From the NCBI RefSeq assembly GCF_021653995.1, contig NZ_JAJJOZ010000001.1:682001-746000 (forward strand): a stretch of 64,000 nucleotides of DNA, in the 5' to 3' direction. This document shows, in pieces, positions 1 through 8,638 of this stretch. Every line of letters starts with the position of its first letter. Within the stretch, counting starts at the first letter, position 1. The translations under genes were made by a program, and so were the position numbers. Origin of the DNA: Allopusillimonas lactea. Lineage in GTDB: Bacteria > Pseudomonadota > Gammaproteobacteria > Burkholderiales > Burkholderiaceae_B. Below the pieces are notes generated by a model, which was given only the letters and a program-made list of their open reading frames with translations, made no database searches and was not told the origin of the DNA.

Positions 1-788
1 AACACGCGGCAGGCGTTCTGCCCGGTTTGCGTGATGATGTCGTCGCGGCCTGTGCCGCGCAGCTCGGCCAGCGCATCAGCCACGCCGCTGACTTCGGCGG
101 GCTCATTGCGCGCGCGCGATGCGCCGGGCGCCCCCAGCCAGGCGGGCGGGATATCCGGCGCATCCGTTTCGAGCACCAGTGCATCGGCAGGCAATTGCGC
201 AGCCAACCGTCGTATCTGTAGCGAGCGCGGAAACGTCATGGCACCGCCCAGACCCAAAGCGAAACCCTGGTCGATAAAATGCCCCGCCTGCTGAAAACTG
301 CCGTTGAAGGCATGGGCAATCCCCCCCACACCCGACACGCGCCGCAGATGCTTCAGAATCTGGTCCTGTGAACGCCGCACATGCAGCAGCACTGGTAAGC
401 CATGGCGCTGGGCAAGCGCCAGCTGCGCCGCGTAGAAATCTTCCTGCTTGCGCGCCATGTCGTTCTCGCGCAGGGCCGGGATAAAGAAATCCAGCCCGAT
501 TTCGCCGATGGCAACAAAACGCCGGTCGGCCAGCGCCTGCTCGACACGCAGAGCAAGCAGATCGAGGTCTTCAAGGCGTGCCTGCGGAATACACACGGGA
601 TGAATGCCCAAGGCATAGCTTCCGCCATCGAAGGCATGCGCCAATACGCGCACCGCATCGAAATTGACGCGACCGATGGCGGGGATAACAATGCCGGCCA
701 CACCTCGCAGCTGGGCTCGATGCAGCACCGCGTCGCGGTCCGCATTGAACTCGGCCGCATCAAGATGGCAATGGGTGTCAATGAGCAT
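1..788 (-). CDS. tatD: TatD family metal-dependent DNase (3' end cut by window edge)
   Basis: The protein begins MLIDTHCHLDAAEFN, the N-terminal metal-binding HxH motif of the TatD/amidohydrolase fold. Later segments typical of TatD follow: GEIGLDFF, VLLHVRRS, GIAHAFNGS, LETDAPDIPP. TatD proteins are 3'-5' exo-/endonucleases and AP-lyase-like enzymes linked to DNA repair and oxidative damage. The frame is open to base 1, where it reads NACRVF, so only a few terminal residues should be missing compared with the usual length of about 260. It lies 29 bases downstream of lolD on the same strand, probably in one operon with lolC-lolD. The start ATG at 788 puts the first metal ligands where the family has them. 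Confidence 0.93.
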   Translation of the reverse strand, partial: MLIDTHCHLDAAEFNADRDAVLHRAQLRGVAGIVIPAIGRVNFDAVRVLAHAFDGGSYALGIHPVCIPQARLEDLDLLALRVEQALADRRFVAIGEIGLDFFIPALRENDMARKQEDFYAAQLALAQRHGLPVLLHVRRSQDQILKHLRRVSGVGGIAHAFNGSFQQAGHFIDQGFALGLGGAMTFPRSLQIRRLAAQLPADALVLETDAPDIPPAWLGAPGASRARNEPAEVSGVADALAELRGTGRDDIITQTGQNACRV

Positions 789-817
789 CGGCGCCTCCGG
801 GGCCAGGCCCACAGGCA

Positions 818-1531
818 TCAGGCCAGATTGAGCGGGACAGTTTCAGGGTCGATGAGCAGCCCTTTTTCCATACTAAGCTGGCGGTGCGCCAGCGCTGCCA
901 AGGCCGGGTCGTGCGTGACAATGGCAAATGCCGTGCCGAACTCCCGATTGACGCGCACCAAGAGCTCGAACATGGATTCAGCCGTATAGCGATCAAGGTT
1001 GCCAGTGGGCTCGTCGGCCAGTACGCAGGTGGGGCGCGTGACCAGCGCCCGCGCCAACGCCACACGCTGGCGCTCGCCGCCCGAAAGCTGGCCTGGGTAG
1101 TGCTCGATACGCTGCGCCAGACCCACTTGCTCCAGCACAGCTTGCGCCTGTTCGCGCGCCTTGGCGCGACTGTCACGCCGCACGATGAGGGGCATGGCCA
1201 CGTTGTCGAGCGCAGAAAACTCGGGCAGCAGATGGTGAAACTGGTACACAAAGCCCAGGTGCGCGTTGCGCAGGCGGCTGCGTTCAGTTTCGGACAAGCC
1301 GGCCACCGGTTTGCCATCGACGAACACCTCGCCCGAGGTGGGTTGATCCAGCAGCCCCAGGGTATGAAGCAGTGTGCTCTTGCCAGAGCCCGAGGCGCCT
1401 ACGATGGCGACCATTTCGCCGTAATCGACGTGCAGGCTGACATCGCGCAGCACCTGGATGGATTCACCGCCCTCGGTGTAGGTCTTGACCAGATTGGACG
1501 CTTTCAGCGCGTGGATGCGGGTGTCAGTCAT
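818..1531 (-). CDS. lolD: Lipoprotein-releasing system ATP-binding protein LolD
   Basis: A 237-residue ABC ATPase with Walker A GASGSGKST (about residues 45-53), Q-loop YQFHHLLPEFSALDN, signature LSGGERQRVA, Walker B VLADEPTGNLD and switch histidine THD. The FHHLLPEF segment after the Q-loop and the GNLD after Walker B are typical of the LolD/MacB/FtsE group. LolD powers release of outer-membrane lipoproteins from the inner membrane to LolA. It overlaps the end of the permease gene by 8 bases, indicating translational coupling. The identity is strong because the upstream partner is a LolC/E-type permease. Confidence 0.95.
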   Translation of the reverse strand: MTDTRIHALKASNLVKTYTEGGESIQVLRDVSLHVDYGEMVAIVGASGSGKSTLLHTLGLLDQPTSGEVFVDGKPVAGLSETERSRLRNAHLGFVYQFHHLLPEFSALDNVAMPLIVRRDSRAKAREQAQAVLEQVGLAQRIEHYPGQLSGGERQRVALARALVTRPTCVLADEPTGNLDRYTAESMFELLVRVNREFGTAFAIVTHDPALAALAHRQLSMEKGLLIDPETVPLNLA

Positions 1532-2795
1532 GGCGAAGCACCTGGGCTGGTTGCAGGCTGGACGCGCGCCAGCTCGGGTAGAGCGTGGCCAGCAGCGACA
1601 GCACGAGTGAAGTAATGGCGATCGTGACGATGTCGCCCGCCCGGGGATCGGAAGGCAGCTCGCTGATGAAGTAGATCTGTTGCGGCAGAAACTGCACGCC
1701 CAGCAGGCGCTCGATGAAGGGGACGATGATATCGATATTGAAGGCGATCAGCATGCCCAGCCCCACGCCAGCCAAAGTACCAATGATGCCAATCAGCGAC
1801 CCCTGCACCAGGAATATCTTGGCGACCTCGCGCGGGCTGGCACCCAGCGTGCGCAAAATAGCGATGTCGGAGCGCTTGTCCTTCACGGCCATCACCAGCG
1901 AAGACAGCAGATTGAAAGCCGCCACCGCCACAATCAGCGCGAGGATCAGGAACATCATGCGTTTTTCTGTTTGCACAGCCGCGAACCAGGTTCGGTTGTT
2001 TTCTGTCCAGTCTTGTGCAGACAGGCCGGGCGGCAAGCTCTGGCGCAACTCCTGCGCAACCAGCGGAGCCTGCTGCATATCGGCGATGCGCAGCCGCACG
2101 CCGGTTTGCGCACTGTCGCGGAACACTTTGGCCGCATCTTCGTAGTTGATGAACGCCATACTGGCGTCGAACTCGTAGTAACCCGAGGAAAACAGCCCGG
2201 TGACGGTGAACTGGCGCATGCGCGGCGCAAAACCCGCCGGCGAAATCGTGCCCTGCGGCGCCAGCACCAGCACCGTGTCGCCCGGCCGCACACCCAGGGA
2301 CGCGGCAAGGTAAGTGCCCAGCACAATGCCGTAGCTGCCAGGCTTGAGCGAATCGAGCCGCCCGTTGACCATCTGGCCGCCCACATCAGACACTTCGCCC
2401 TCGAGCGCCGGGTCTATGCCGCGAACCTGCACGCCGCCCAGTTGTTCGCCCCTCACAATCATGGCCTGCGCGGCGACAAAGGGTGCCGCGCCTCGCACTT
2501 CTGGGTTCTGGGCCGCCCGGTCGGCGATCTCCTGCCAGCGCGCCAGCACATCCTGCGGCAGCGTATGGCTGGCGTAAAGTTCGATATGCGGCAGCACCGA
2601 CAGCATGCGGTCGCGCACCTCTTTCTGAAAGCCGTTCATTACGGATAGCACGACGATCAGGGCAGCGACCCCCAGCGCAATACCCACCATGGAACTGGCG
2701 GCGATAAACGACACGAAGCGATCGCCCTTTCCGCCTTTGCGGCGGGATCTGGCAATACCCGCGTACCGTGCCCCTATCCAGAATTCATATGACAT
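1524..2795 (-). CDS. lolC: Lipoprotein-releasing system permease LolC/LolE
   Basis: A 423-residue membrane protein that starts MSYEFWIGARY, the usual LolC/E N-terminus. There is one transmembrane helix at about residues 20-45, a large periplasmic MacB-like domain, and three further helices near the C-terminus (starting FLILALIVAVAAFNLLSSL). This is the type VII (MacB/FtsX) topology. An in-frame codon at 2822 is possible, but the family N-terminus begins at 2795. Only one permease gene is present beside lolD, whereas E. coli has lolC and lolE flanking lolD, so this could act as a homodimer (LolF-like) or the partner may lie elsewhere. Together with LolD it extracts lipoproteins for LolA. It is divergent from the RpfE-like gene across 39 bases. 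Confidence 0.93.
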   Translation of the reverse strand: MSYEFWIGARYAGIARSRRKGGKGDRFVSFIAASSMVGIALGVAALIVVLSVMNGFQKEVRDRMLSVLPHIELYASHTLPQDVLARWQEIADRAAQNPEVRGAAPFVAAQAMIVRGEQLGGVQVRGIDPALEGEVSDVGGQMVNGRLDSLKPGSYGIVLGTYLAASLGVRPGDTVLVLAPQGTISPAGFAPRMRQFTVTGLFSSGYYEFDASMAFINYEDAAKVFRDSAQTGVRLRIADMQQAPLVAQELRQSLPPGLSAQDWTENNRTWFAAVQTEKRMMFLILALIVAVAAFNLLSSLVMAVKDKRSDIAILRTLGASPREVAKIFLVQGSLIGIIGTLAGVGLGMLIAFNIDIIVPFIERLLGVQFLPQQIYFISELPSDPRAGDIVTIAITSLVLSLLATLYPSWRASSLQPAQVLRHD

Positions 2796-2834
2796 CTTTC
2801 TGCCACCATTTCCCATAAACACTACAATCGCACC

Positions 2835-3761
2835 ATGCGAATCGTACTACCCGGCGCCTTGCCCGGCCCCCGCGAGGCGGGCGAACTGGCGGCGCATCTT
2901 ACTACCCACGCGCCGGCCCTGCAGCGCTGGCTGGCCCGCGCCCGGCCCCGCGTGATCAAGGCCAATCCAGCCGACACCGGCTGCCTGCCCCACGAGTACT
3001 GGCAATTGTTGGCGCATGGCTTTACGCCCGGCCCTGGCCAGAATTTTGCCACAGGGCTGGGCCCGCTACGCGGCGGCGGCAGCGACCTTGCTCGGCCGGT
3101 ATGGCTGGCCGAGCTGGTGCACGTGTCGCCCGCGCGCGACGGCGCGGCGCTGCTGCCAGCCCAAGAGCTGGCCATCACGCCAGCGCAAAGTGTAGCCCTG
3201 TTCGAATCGGTTCGGCCGCTCTTCGAAGAAGACGGTTTCCACCTTGACGGCGCCGGCGAGCCCTATTGGCAGGTTACTCCGCCGCAAGGCTTCACCCTGC
3301 CAAGTGCCAGCCCGGCGCTGGTGGCGATCACCTCGGTAAATGATTGGTGGCCGCAGGATGCCGCCGCGCGCCCGTGGCGGCGTCTGGTCAACGAAATCCA
3401 GATGCTGTGGTTCGACCACCCAGTCAACGCCGGGCGCGAGCAGGCCGGCTTGCCACCCATCAACAGCCTGTGGCTGTACGGTGGTGCACGCCGCGATCAG
3501 TTGCAGGCGTCCGAGCAGTCCGACGTGCGGGTCGAAGATGCCCTGCTCGCTCCCGCCACGCGGCAAGACTGGCAGGCATGGCTGGCCGCGCTCGCCGCGC
3601 TCGACAAACGCCTGTTCAGCGACCCATCGGCGCAAGCGCCGCATGCGCTCGTCCTCACTGGCAGCGACCGCATCATCGAGCTACAACCCGCGCCACAATG
3701 GAAGCAATGGCTGCCCGGCAGCCGCGATACATGGAGAAAATGGTGGTCACCCCAACCCTGA
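2835..3761 (+). CDS. RpfE-like / phosphoglycerate-mutase-like protein upstream of recJ
   Basis: A 308-residue soluble protein that opens MRIVLPGALPGP. It has a conserved-looking centre with FHLDGAGEPYWQVTPP, a LVNEIQMLWFDHPVN segment and INSLWLYGGA. These features resemble the 'regulatory protein RpfE type' family that sits before recJ in beta-proteobacteria and Xanthomonas. I recall this family from annotation and cannot verify it here. No catalytic motif can be assigned with confidence, so the biochemical function is unknown. It overlaps the recJ start by about 22 bases and is very likely co-transcribed with it. The start at 2835 is the first ATG after the divergent promoter gap. Confidence 0.7.
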   Translation: MRIVLPGALPGPREAGELAAHLTTHAPALQRWLARARPRVIKANPADTGCLPHEYWQLLAHGFTPGPGQNFATGLGPLRGGGSDLARPVWLAELVHVSPARDGAALLPAQELAITPAQSVALFESVRPLFEEDGFHLDGAGEPYWQVTPPQGFTLPSASPALVAITSVNDWWPQDAAARPWRRLVNEIQMLWFDHPVNAGREQAGLPPINSLWLYGGARRDQLQASEQSDVRVEDALLAPATRQDWQAWLAALAALDKRLFSDPSAQAPHALVLTGSDRIIELQPAPQWKQWLPGSRDTWRKWWSPQP

Positions 3762-5443
3762 GCACGCGTCCCGTCAACCCAGAGGCGACGCGCATCCTTG
3801 AGGCGGCCGGCATCCACCCCCTGCTCTCGCGCCTGTGGGCGGCGCGCGGTGTGCGCAGCGCCGACGAAGCACAACATCACTGGCGCGGGCTGCTGCCCCC
3901 CAGCCAGCTCACGCACGTGCAGCACGCGGCCGCGCTGCTGGCCGATGCCATCCAGGCACGCAAGCGCCTGCTGATCGTGGCCGACTATGACTGCGACGGC
4001 GCCACAGCCTGTGCCGTGGGCGTGCGGGCCCTGCGCGGCATGGGCGCCACCGTCGACTACCTGGTGCCCAACCGCTTCGAAACAGGCTATGGCCTGTCGC
4101 CGGCCGTGGTAAGCCTGGCGCTCCAGCATCCGGCGGGCAAGCCCGACATCTTGATCACCGTAGACAACGGCATTGCCAGCATAGACGGCGTGCAGGCTGC
4201 CCGCATGGCGGGCATAGAAGTTATCGTCACCGATCACCACCTGCCCGGCGACGCCTTGCCCGACGCACTGGCGATCGTCAATCCCAATCAGCCGGGCTGC
4301 GGCTTTCCGTCCAAGAACCTGGCGGGGGTGGGCGTCATTTTCTATCTGATGCTGGCGCTGCGCGCCGAATTGCGCGCGCGCGGCATTTTCCCCCCCGACG
4401 GCGGGCCGCGTCTGGACCAGCTCGCCGACCTGGTGGCGCTGGGCACTGTGGCGGACGTCGTCAAACTTGATGCCAACAACCGTCTGCTTGTCACCCAGGG
4501 CTTGGCCAGGATGCGCAGCGGGCGCATGCAGCCCGGCCTGCGGGCGCTGTTCGCGGTGGCCGGCCGCGAGCCGCGCCAAGCCAGTGGCTTCGACCTGGGT
4601 TTCGCGTTGGGCCCCCGTATTAATGCCGCCGGGCGACTGGCTGATATGAGCGTGGGCATTGAATGCCTGATCACAGACGACGAAGGCCGCGCGCTGGCAT
4701 TGGCGCGGCAACTGGACGACATGAATCACGAACGGCGCGGGATCGAAACCACGATGCGTGAAGAGGCCCTGGCCGCCATCGAGGCCAGCAGCCCGACAAT
4801 AGGCGCCACGGTCTGCGTGTACCACCCTGAATGGCACCAGGGCGTGGTGGGCCTGGTTGCCTCGCGCCTGAAGGAAACCTATTGGCGCCCCACGCTGGCC
4901 TTTGCCCGCGCCGACAGCGGCGAGTTGCGCGGTTCGGGGCGCTCCATCCCCGATGTGCACTTGCGCGACGTGCTCGATCTGGTGTCCAAGCGCCATCCCG
5001 GCATCATCCTGAAGTTTGGCGGGCACGCAATGGCGGCTGGCCTCACTCTGCGCGAGGACGCCTATGCACTATTCACGCGCGGCTTCGATGAGGCAGTGCT
5101 CGAGCTTACGGGGCGCGACAGCTTCGAGCCAGTGATTGAAACCGATGGTTCGCTGGAAAGCGGCTACGCCAACGCCGAGGTGGCGGGCATGCTGCAGCAA
5201 CAGGTATGGGGGGCGGGTTTTCCTGCGCCGGTGTTCCGCGATCGCTTCCTGGTGCGCCAGCAGCGTCTGCTGAAAGACAAACATCTGAAGCTGACACTGG
5301 AGCGCGACTACCAGCGCTTCGATGCGATCTGGTTCAACCACAACGCAATGCTGCCCGAGTATGCCGACGTGGCATACCGGCTGGACCAGAATGTCTGGAA
5401 CGGGGTTGTGTCGGCGCAATTGATCATCGAATATGCCTGCTGA
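3740..5443 (+). CDS. recJ: Single-stranded-DNA-specific exonuclease RecJ
   Basis: Motifs of the DHH phosphoesterase superfamily are clear: DYDCDGATA (about residues 82-90), ITVDNGI, VTDHHLPGD, GTVADVV, then the DHHA1-type GGHAMAAGLTL and SGRSIPDVHL segments. A C-terminal OB-like region follows. With the start at 3740 (MVVTPTLSTRPVNPE) the protein has 567 residues, like E. coli RecJ (577). An ATG at 3731 in the same frame is also possible; 3740 was preferred because GGAG lies just upstream, although the spacing is short. RecJ degrades ssDNA 5'-3' in RecF-pathway recombination, mismatch repair and base excision repair. It overlaps the preceding gene, which implies coupled translation. Confidence 0.95.
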   Translation: MVVTPTLSTRPVNPEATRILEAAGIHPLLSRLWAARGVRSADEAQHHWRGLLPPSQLTHVQHAAALLADAIQARKRLLIVADYDCDGATACAVGVRALRGMGATVDYLVPNRFETGYGLSPAVVSLALQHPAGKPDILITVDNGIASIDGVQAARMAGIEVIVTDHHLPGDALPDALAIVNPNQPGCGFPSKNLAGVGVIFYLMLALRAELRARGIFPPDGGPRLDQLADLVALGTVADVVKLDANNRLLVTQGLARMRSGRMQPGLRALFAVAGREPRQASGFDLGFALGPRINAAGRLADMSVGIECLITDDEGRALALARQLDDMNHERRGIETTMREEALAAIEASSPTIGATVCVYHPEWHQGVVGLVASRLKETYWRPTLAFARADSGELRGSGRSIPDVHLRDVLDLVSKRHPGIILKFGGHAMAAGLTLREDAYALFTRGFDEAVLELTGRDSFEPVIETDGSLESGYANAEVAGMLQQQVWGAGFPAPVFRDRFLVRQQRLLKDKHLKLTLERDYQRFDAIWFNHNAMLPEYADVAYRLDQNVWNGVVSAQLIIEYAC

Positions 5444-5506
5444 AGGGCATTTGACGCTTTGGTAATGCATAACAGCGACGAGCGGCTGCCGCAAGCATCC
5501 CGCCAG

Positions 5507-5550
5507 AAAACGCCCGGCGGTCGGTAAGATTACTGACCACCGGGCGTTTT
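5507..5550. terminator. Bidirectional intrinsic terminator between recJ and SnoaL-VOC gene
   Basis: Perfect arms AAAACGCCCGG (5507-5517) and CCGGGCGTTTT (5540-5550) enclose a further near-perfect inner stem (GGTCGGTA against TACTGACC). A-tract and T-tract flanks allow termination on either strand. It sits between two convergent genes, as expected. Confidence 0.9.
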
Positions 5551-5611
5551 GATGCGCAGCGTAATCGCCGCGCCTGATCCATAAAAACGCTTATTACTTG
5601 CTACTTGCCGC

Positions 5612-6556
5612 TCACTGTTTGCCCTGGGCGAACTCCGCCATCATCTTGCGCCCGCCCTCGGCGATCTCTTCGGGGCTCAGGTCGCGCTGATGTGTCGCGA
5701 TCGACCAGCGATGACCAAAAGGGTCTTCGACCTGGCCGTAACGATCACCCCAGAACATATCCGCCGCGGGCATGAGCACCGTACAGCCCGCCTTGGCGGC
5801 TTTCTCGATTGCCGCATCCACATCCGTCACGTACAAATGCAGGGTCACGGGTGTGCCGCCCAGGGTGCTGGGCGCTTTCGAACCGGCACATTGCGGCATT
5901 TCGTCAGTCAGAAAGACTGTCGACCCCGCTACTTGGATCGCCGCATGCATGATTTTGCCGTCGGGCCCTTCCAAGCGTCCGCCTTCTTCCGCGCCAAACG
6001 CCTTTTTGTACAGGTCGATTGCCTTGGCCGCGCCATCAATCACCAAGTGCGGGGTGATAGTGTTCATGCCCAGCGGTATGGGGCGCACCGCTTGTTTGCC
6101 ATCGGCTTCGTCCGGCGTAAGTTCCCACATGCCGCGGCCGGTAGCCATGTCGATGGGCACCGAGAAATGCTCATGCGTCACCATCCAGCCGCCCGCCGCA
6201 TGGCGATACGTGGTCGTCATGCGGGAGTATCCCCCCTCGCCCAAGCTGCCGTCCTGGTTCTTCATGGCGCAGCGCACGATGGCATGCGCCACCGCTAAAT
6301 CGCCTTCCACCTGTATATCCAACTCATGCGGCGTCAAGTCCAGAATGCCTGGGCACATGCCCAAACACATCTTCCAGTGGTCCTGATAAGCCTGCCGGCC
6401 CTTGAACTGCAAGGCCTGAATGGCATCGAAGGCGATCACGCCCGGTGCATAGTGCGCCATGATCTGGCCGATATCCTTCTTGCGCACGGCGGCGCACCAG
6501 CTCTTGATGCGCGCCTCGACTTCCGCCCGTGCGATGTTACTTGCTGCGGTGTCCAT
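5612..6556 (-). CDS. SnoaL-like domain fused to PhnB-type VOC (glyoxalase-fold) domain
   Basis: A 314-residue two-domain protein. Residues 1 to about 145 (ARIKSWCAAVRKKDIGQIM, HYAPGVIAFDAI, WMVTHEHFSVPID) match the SnoaL/ketosteroid-isomerase-like 'DUF4440/SgcJ' type. Residues from about 170 (ITPHLVIDGAAKAIDLYKKA, VFLTDEMP, DRYGQVEDPFGHRWSIATH) match PhnB-type vicinal-oxygen-chelate proteins. The substrate is unknown; both folds bind small hydrophobic or dicarbonyl compounds. The start at 6556 is supported by AGGAGG eight bases upstream. It is divergent from the HxlR regulator and separated from it by an inverted repeat, so induction by an electrophile or aromatic compound is plausible. Confidence 0.85.
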   Translation of the reverse strand: MDTAASNIARAEVEARIKSWCAAVRKKDIGQIMAHYAPGVIAFDAIQALQFKGRQAYQDHWKMCLGMCPGILDLTPHELDIQVEGDLAVAHAIVRCAMKNQDGSLGEGGYSRMTTTYRHAAGGWMVTHEHFSVPIDMATGRGMWELTPDEADGKQAVRPIPLGMNTITPHLVIDGAAKAIDLYKKAFGAEEGGRLEGPDGKIMHAAIQVAGSTVFLTDEMPQCAGSKAPSTLGGTPVTLHLYVTDVDAAIEKAAKAGCTVLMPAADMFWGDRYGQVEDPFGHRWSIATHQRDLSPEEIAEGGRKMMAEFAQGKQ

Positions 6557-6721
6557 AATGCCTGCCTCCTGGTGGGAAGAATCACGCCCGCGCCGGGTGC
6601 CGGCACGCTCTCGTGGTGCCGCCATAGCCGCCATACGTCATGCGCCGGCTGTGTCTTTGGCGGTCACATCAATTTATCACCAGTTAGTCCTAAATAACAA
6701 CCACGCAGTCCTTTAAAAGAA

Positions 6722-6741
6722 GTAACATGATATGATGTTAC
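6722..6741. promoter_or_regulatory. Palindromic operator candidate for the divergent HxlR regulator
   Basis: Perfect 7-base arms GTAACAT (6722-6728) and ATGTTAC (6735-6741) are separated by six bases, giving a 20-bp dyad in the 240-bp divergent region. HxlR-family dimers bind such spaced inverted repeats. It lies 55 bp before the HxlR start codon, in an AT-rich segment likely to hold the promoters. Confidence 0.6.
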
Positions 6742-6796
6742 AGATCCGTGATGGCAGGCTGTCATCTCGGTGCCCCCATCCAGATGTTCGAACACT

Positions 6797-7480
6797 ATGG
6801 CAACAAAACGCAGCTACGATGATTTTTGCGCCGCAGCGCATGCCCTGGATATTGTCGGTGAACGATGGGCCTTGCTGATTGTGCGCGAACTGCTGCTGGG
6901 CCCGCGGCGCTTCAGCGATCTGCGGGCCGGCTTGGTATCGATCAGCCCCAACGTGCTCACCCAGCGCCTGGGCGAATTGGAATCGGCCGGTGTCATCGAA
7001 CGACGCAAACTCGGCCCACCGGCTGGGGTGTGGATTTATGCACTTACCCCCTGGGGCCAAGAACTCGAGCCCATTCTTCTGCGCCTCGCGCACTGGGGTG
7101 TGCGCTCGCCAGCCTTTGCACGTGGCAAGCCAATCAGCGGCGACTCACTGCTGCTCTCCTTCAAGGCCATGTATCACGCCCCACCAGCGGGCGGCTCGCC
7201 CGTCCACATCCAGTTGCTTATTGACGGCCAGGCGTACTGGGCCAGCATCGATGCTGACGGCATAACCGCCCTGCGGGGCCACGCAGGCAGCCCGGTAGAC
7301 GCCACTGTGGAAGCCGGCACGCCGGTGCTGCTGCGGCTGGCATACGGTGGCGCAGACCCCCAGGCCATGGCTATGCAAGGCGCACTGCGCTACACGGGCA
7401 GCCTGAATGCACTGCGCCGATTCTTCTCGGCCTTTCGGCTGCCGGAACAAATCGAACCAATGCTCCACGGCGGCCGATGA
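6797..7480 (+). CDS. HxlR-family transcriptional regulator with C-terminal extension
   Basis: The N-terminal ~100 residues are a winged helix of the HxlR/MarR type: CAAAHALDIVGERWALLIVR, then ELLLGPRRFSDLRAGL, ISPNVLTQRL and the wing. The typical HxlR protein is about 110-120 residues. This one has 227, with a C-terminal segment (IQLLIDGQAYWASIDADG, VEAGTPVLLRLAYGG) that looks like an SCP2/sterol-carrier-like ligand module. HxlR proteins sense electrophiles, aldehydes or quinones, often via an N-terminal Cys; here a Cys is present near residue 10. The start at 6797 (MATKRSYDDF) was chosen by homology; the ribosome site is weak. The probable target is the divergent SnoaL-VOC gene. Confidence 0.85.
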   Translation: MATKRSYDDFCAAAHALDIVGERWALLIVRELLLGPRRFSDLRAGLVSISPNVLTQRLGELESAGVIERRKLGPPAGVWIYALTPWGQELEPILLRLAHWGVRSPAFARGKPISGDSLLLSFKAMYHAPPAGGSPVHIQLLIDGQAYWASIDADGITALRGHAGSPVDATVEAGTPVLLRLAYGGADPQAMAMQGALRYTGSLNALRRFFSAFRLPEQIEPMLHGGR

Positions 7481-7590
7481 CGGGCAAGGGCCCGCCAAGG
7501 TAACGGCACCCGTCCGCAACCCCATGCGGCGCAGACAGGCGTATCGGCCCGGTGCAGCGCTTTACTGGTGCGCGTATGCTGCCGGGCGCA

Positions 7591-8508
7591 TCACGGCCCC
7601 GTTGGCCGCCTTATGCGCGAAGACATCACAATCCCACCGACTATCAGCGCAAATGCCACCGCATGATAGCCCCGCGGCGCCTCGCCCAGAAACGCGGACG
7701 ACAGCAGTGCCGCGAACAACGGCATCAGGTTGGCAAAGAAAGCCGCCGTTGCAGGCCCAACCCGCTGCACGCCCACACCCCAGGCCCGGAACGCCACGAT
7801 CGCCGGCCCGATCGACACATACAACAGCCCCAATACCACCGGCCATCCCCAGACGATCTTCGCATCGGTAAGCGTCCACTCCCCTGCCGTCATCAAGGCT
7901 GACCAGCCAACGCCGTATACAACTTGGGCCGTCAAGAACCCCGCCCAGTTTTCGCGTATGGCGGCTGGGTCGCCCGGCTGCGCCAGCAGCCAGCTATAAA
8001 ATGCCCAGACAATGGTCGCCACGATCATGAACAGGTCGCCCGCCACGAAACGCAGCCGCAAAACCTGACCCCAATCGCCATGGCTGAGCACAACCAACAC
8101 CCCCAGTACAGACAGCGCCGCTCCGGCCAACTGGCGCCCATGCACAGGCGTGCGAAAAAACACCACACCGATAGCCAGCATCCAGATCGGCATGCTGGCG
8201 CCCACCAGCGTCACGTTGATAGGCGTGGACGTATGCAGCGCCATATACTGCAGCGCGTTGTACAGCCCAATACCGAGCAAGCCAAGCAGCAGATAACGTT
8301 TGCGCTGCAGCCAGAGCCCACTGCCCTTGCGGTATATGGCCCGCGCGGGCACCGACAAAATCGCCAGCGCAATGGTCCAGCGCAGGAAATTGAGCGTGAC
8401 GGGCGGGATGAGGTCGTAAATGATACGGCCAACGACGGCATTGCCTGCCCAAAGCAGCGGCGCCAGCACCAGCAGCGCGGCAGTGGCGGGCGTGAGTTTT
8501 TGATTCAT
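7591..8508 (-). CDS. EamA-family (DMT superfamily) transporter
   Basis: A 305-residue hydrophobic protein with about ten predicted transmembrane helices arranged as two EamA repeats: first half WAGNAVVGRIIYDLIPP ... LGIGLYNALQYMALHTSTP, second half DLFMIVATIVWAFYSWLLA ... GGIVMSS. The PxxxxxxRW segment (PVTLNFLRWTIAL) and the TSTPINVTLVGASMPIW segment are typical of the family. Members export metabolites or amino acids; the substrate cannot be read from sequence. It is convergent with the HxlR gene and divergent from the serine acetyltransferase gene. A cysteine-pathway exporter role is possible from position alone and is only a guess. Confidence 0.9.
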   Translation of the reverse strand: MNQKLTPATAALLVLAPLLWAGNAVVGRIIYDLIPPVTLNFLRWTIALAILSVPARAIYRKGSGLWLQRKRYLLLGLLGIGLYNALQYMALHTSTPINVTLVGASMPIWMLAIGVVFFRTPVHGRQLAGAALSVLGVLVVLSHGDWGQVLRLRFVAGDLFMIVATIVWAFYSWLLAQPGDPAAIRENWAGFLTAQVVYGVGWSALMTAGEWTLTDAKIVWGWPVVLGLLYVSIGPAIVAFRAWGVGVQRVGPATAAFFANLMPLFAALLSSAFLGEAPRGYHAVAFALIVGGIVMSSRIRRPTGP

Positions 8509-8638
8509 AAGGAAACGGCAAAGACGAACAGGCGGCCCAAGGCCGCCAAAGCGCTATGGTAGCGCATAGGGCGCCGGCGACTTGGTATCATATTTATTTG
8601 CTTGTACGCGCCTGCACGGCGCCGGGAGTCTTCGCCAC

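Noticed and set aside
3497..5026. 509-codon open frame antisense to recJ
   Set aside because: A shadow of the high-GC recJ gene; no recognisable domain and biased composition.
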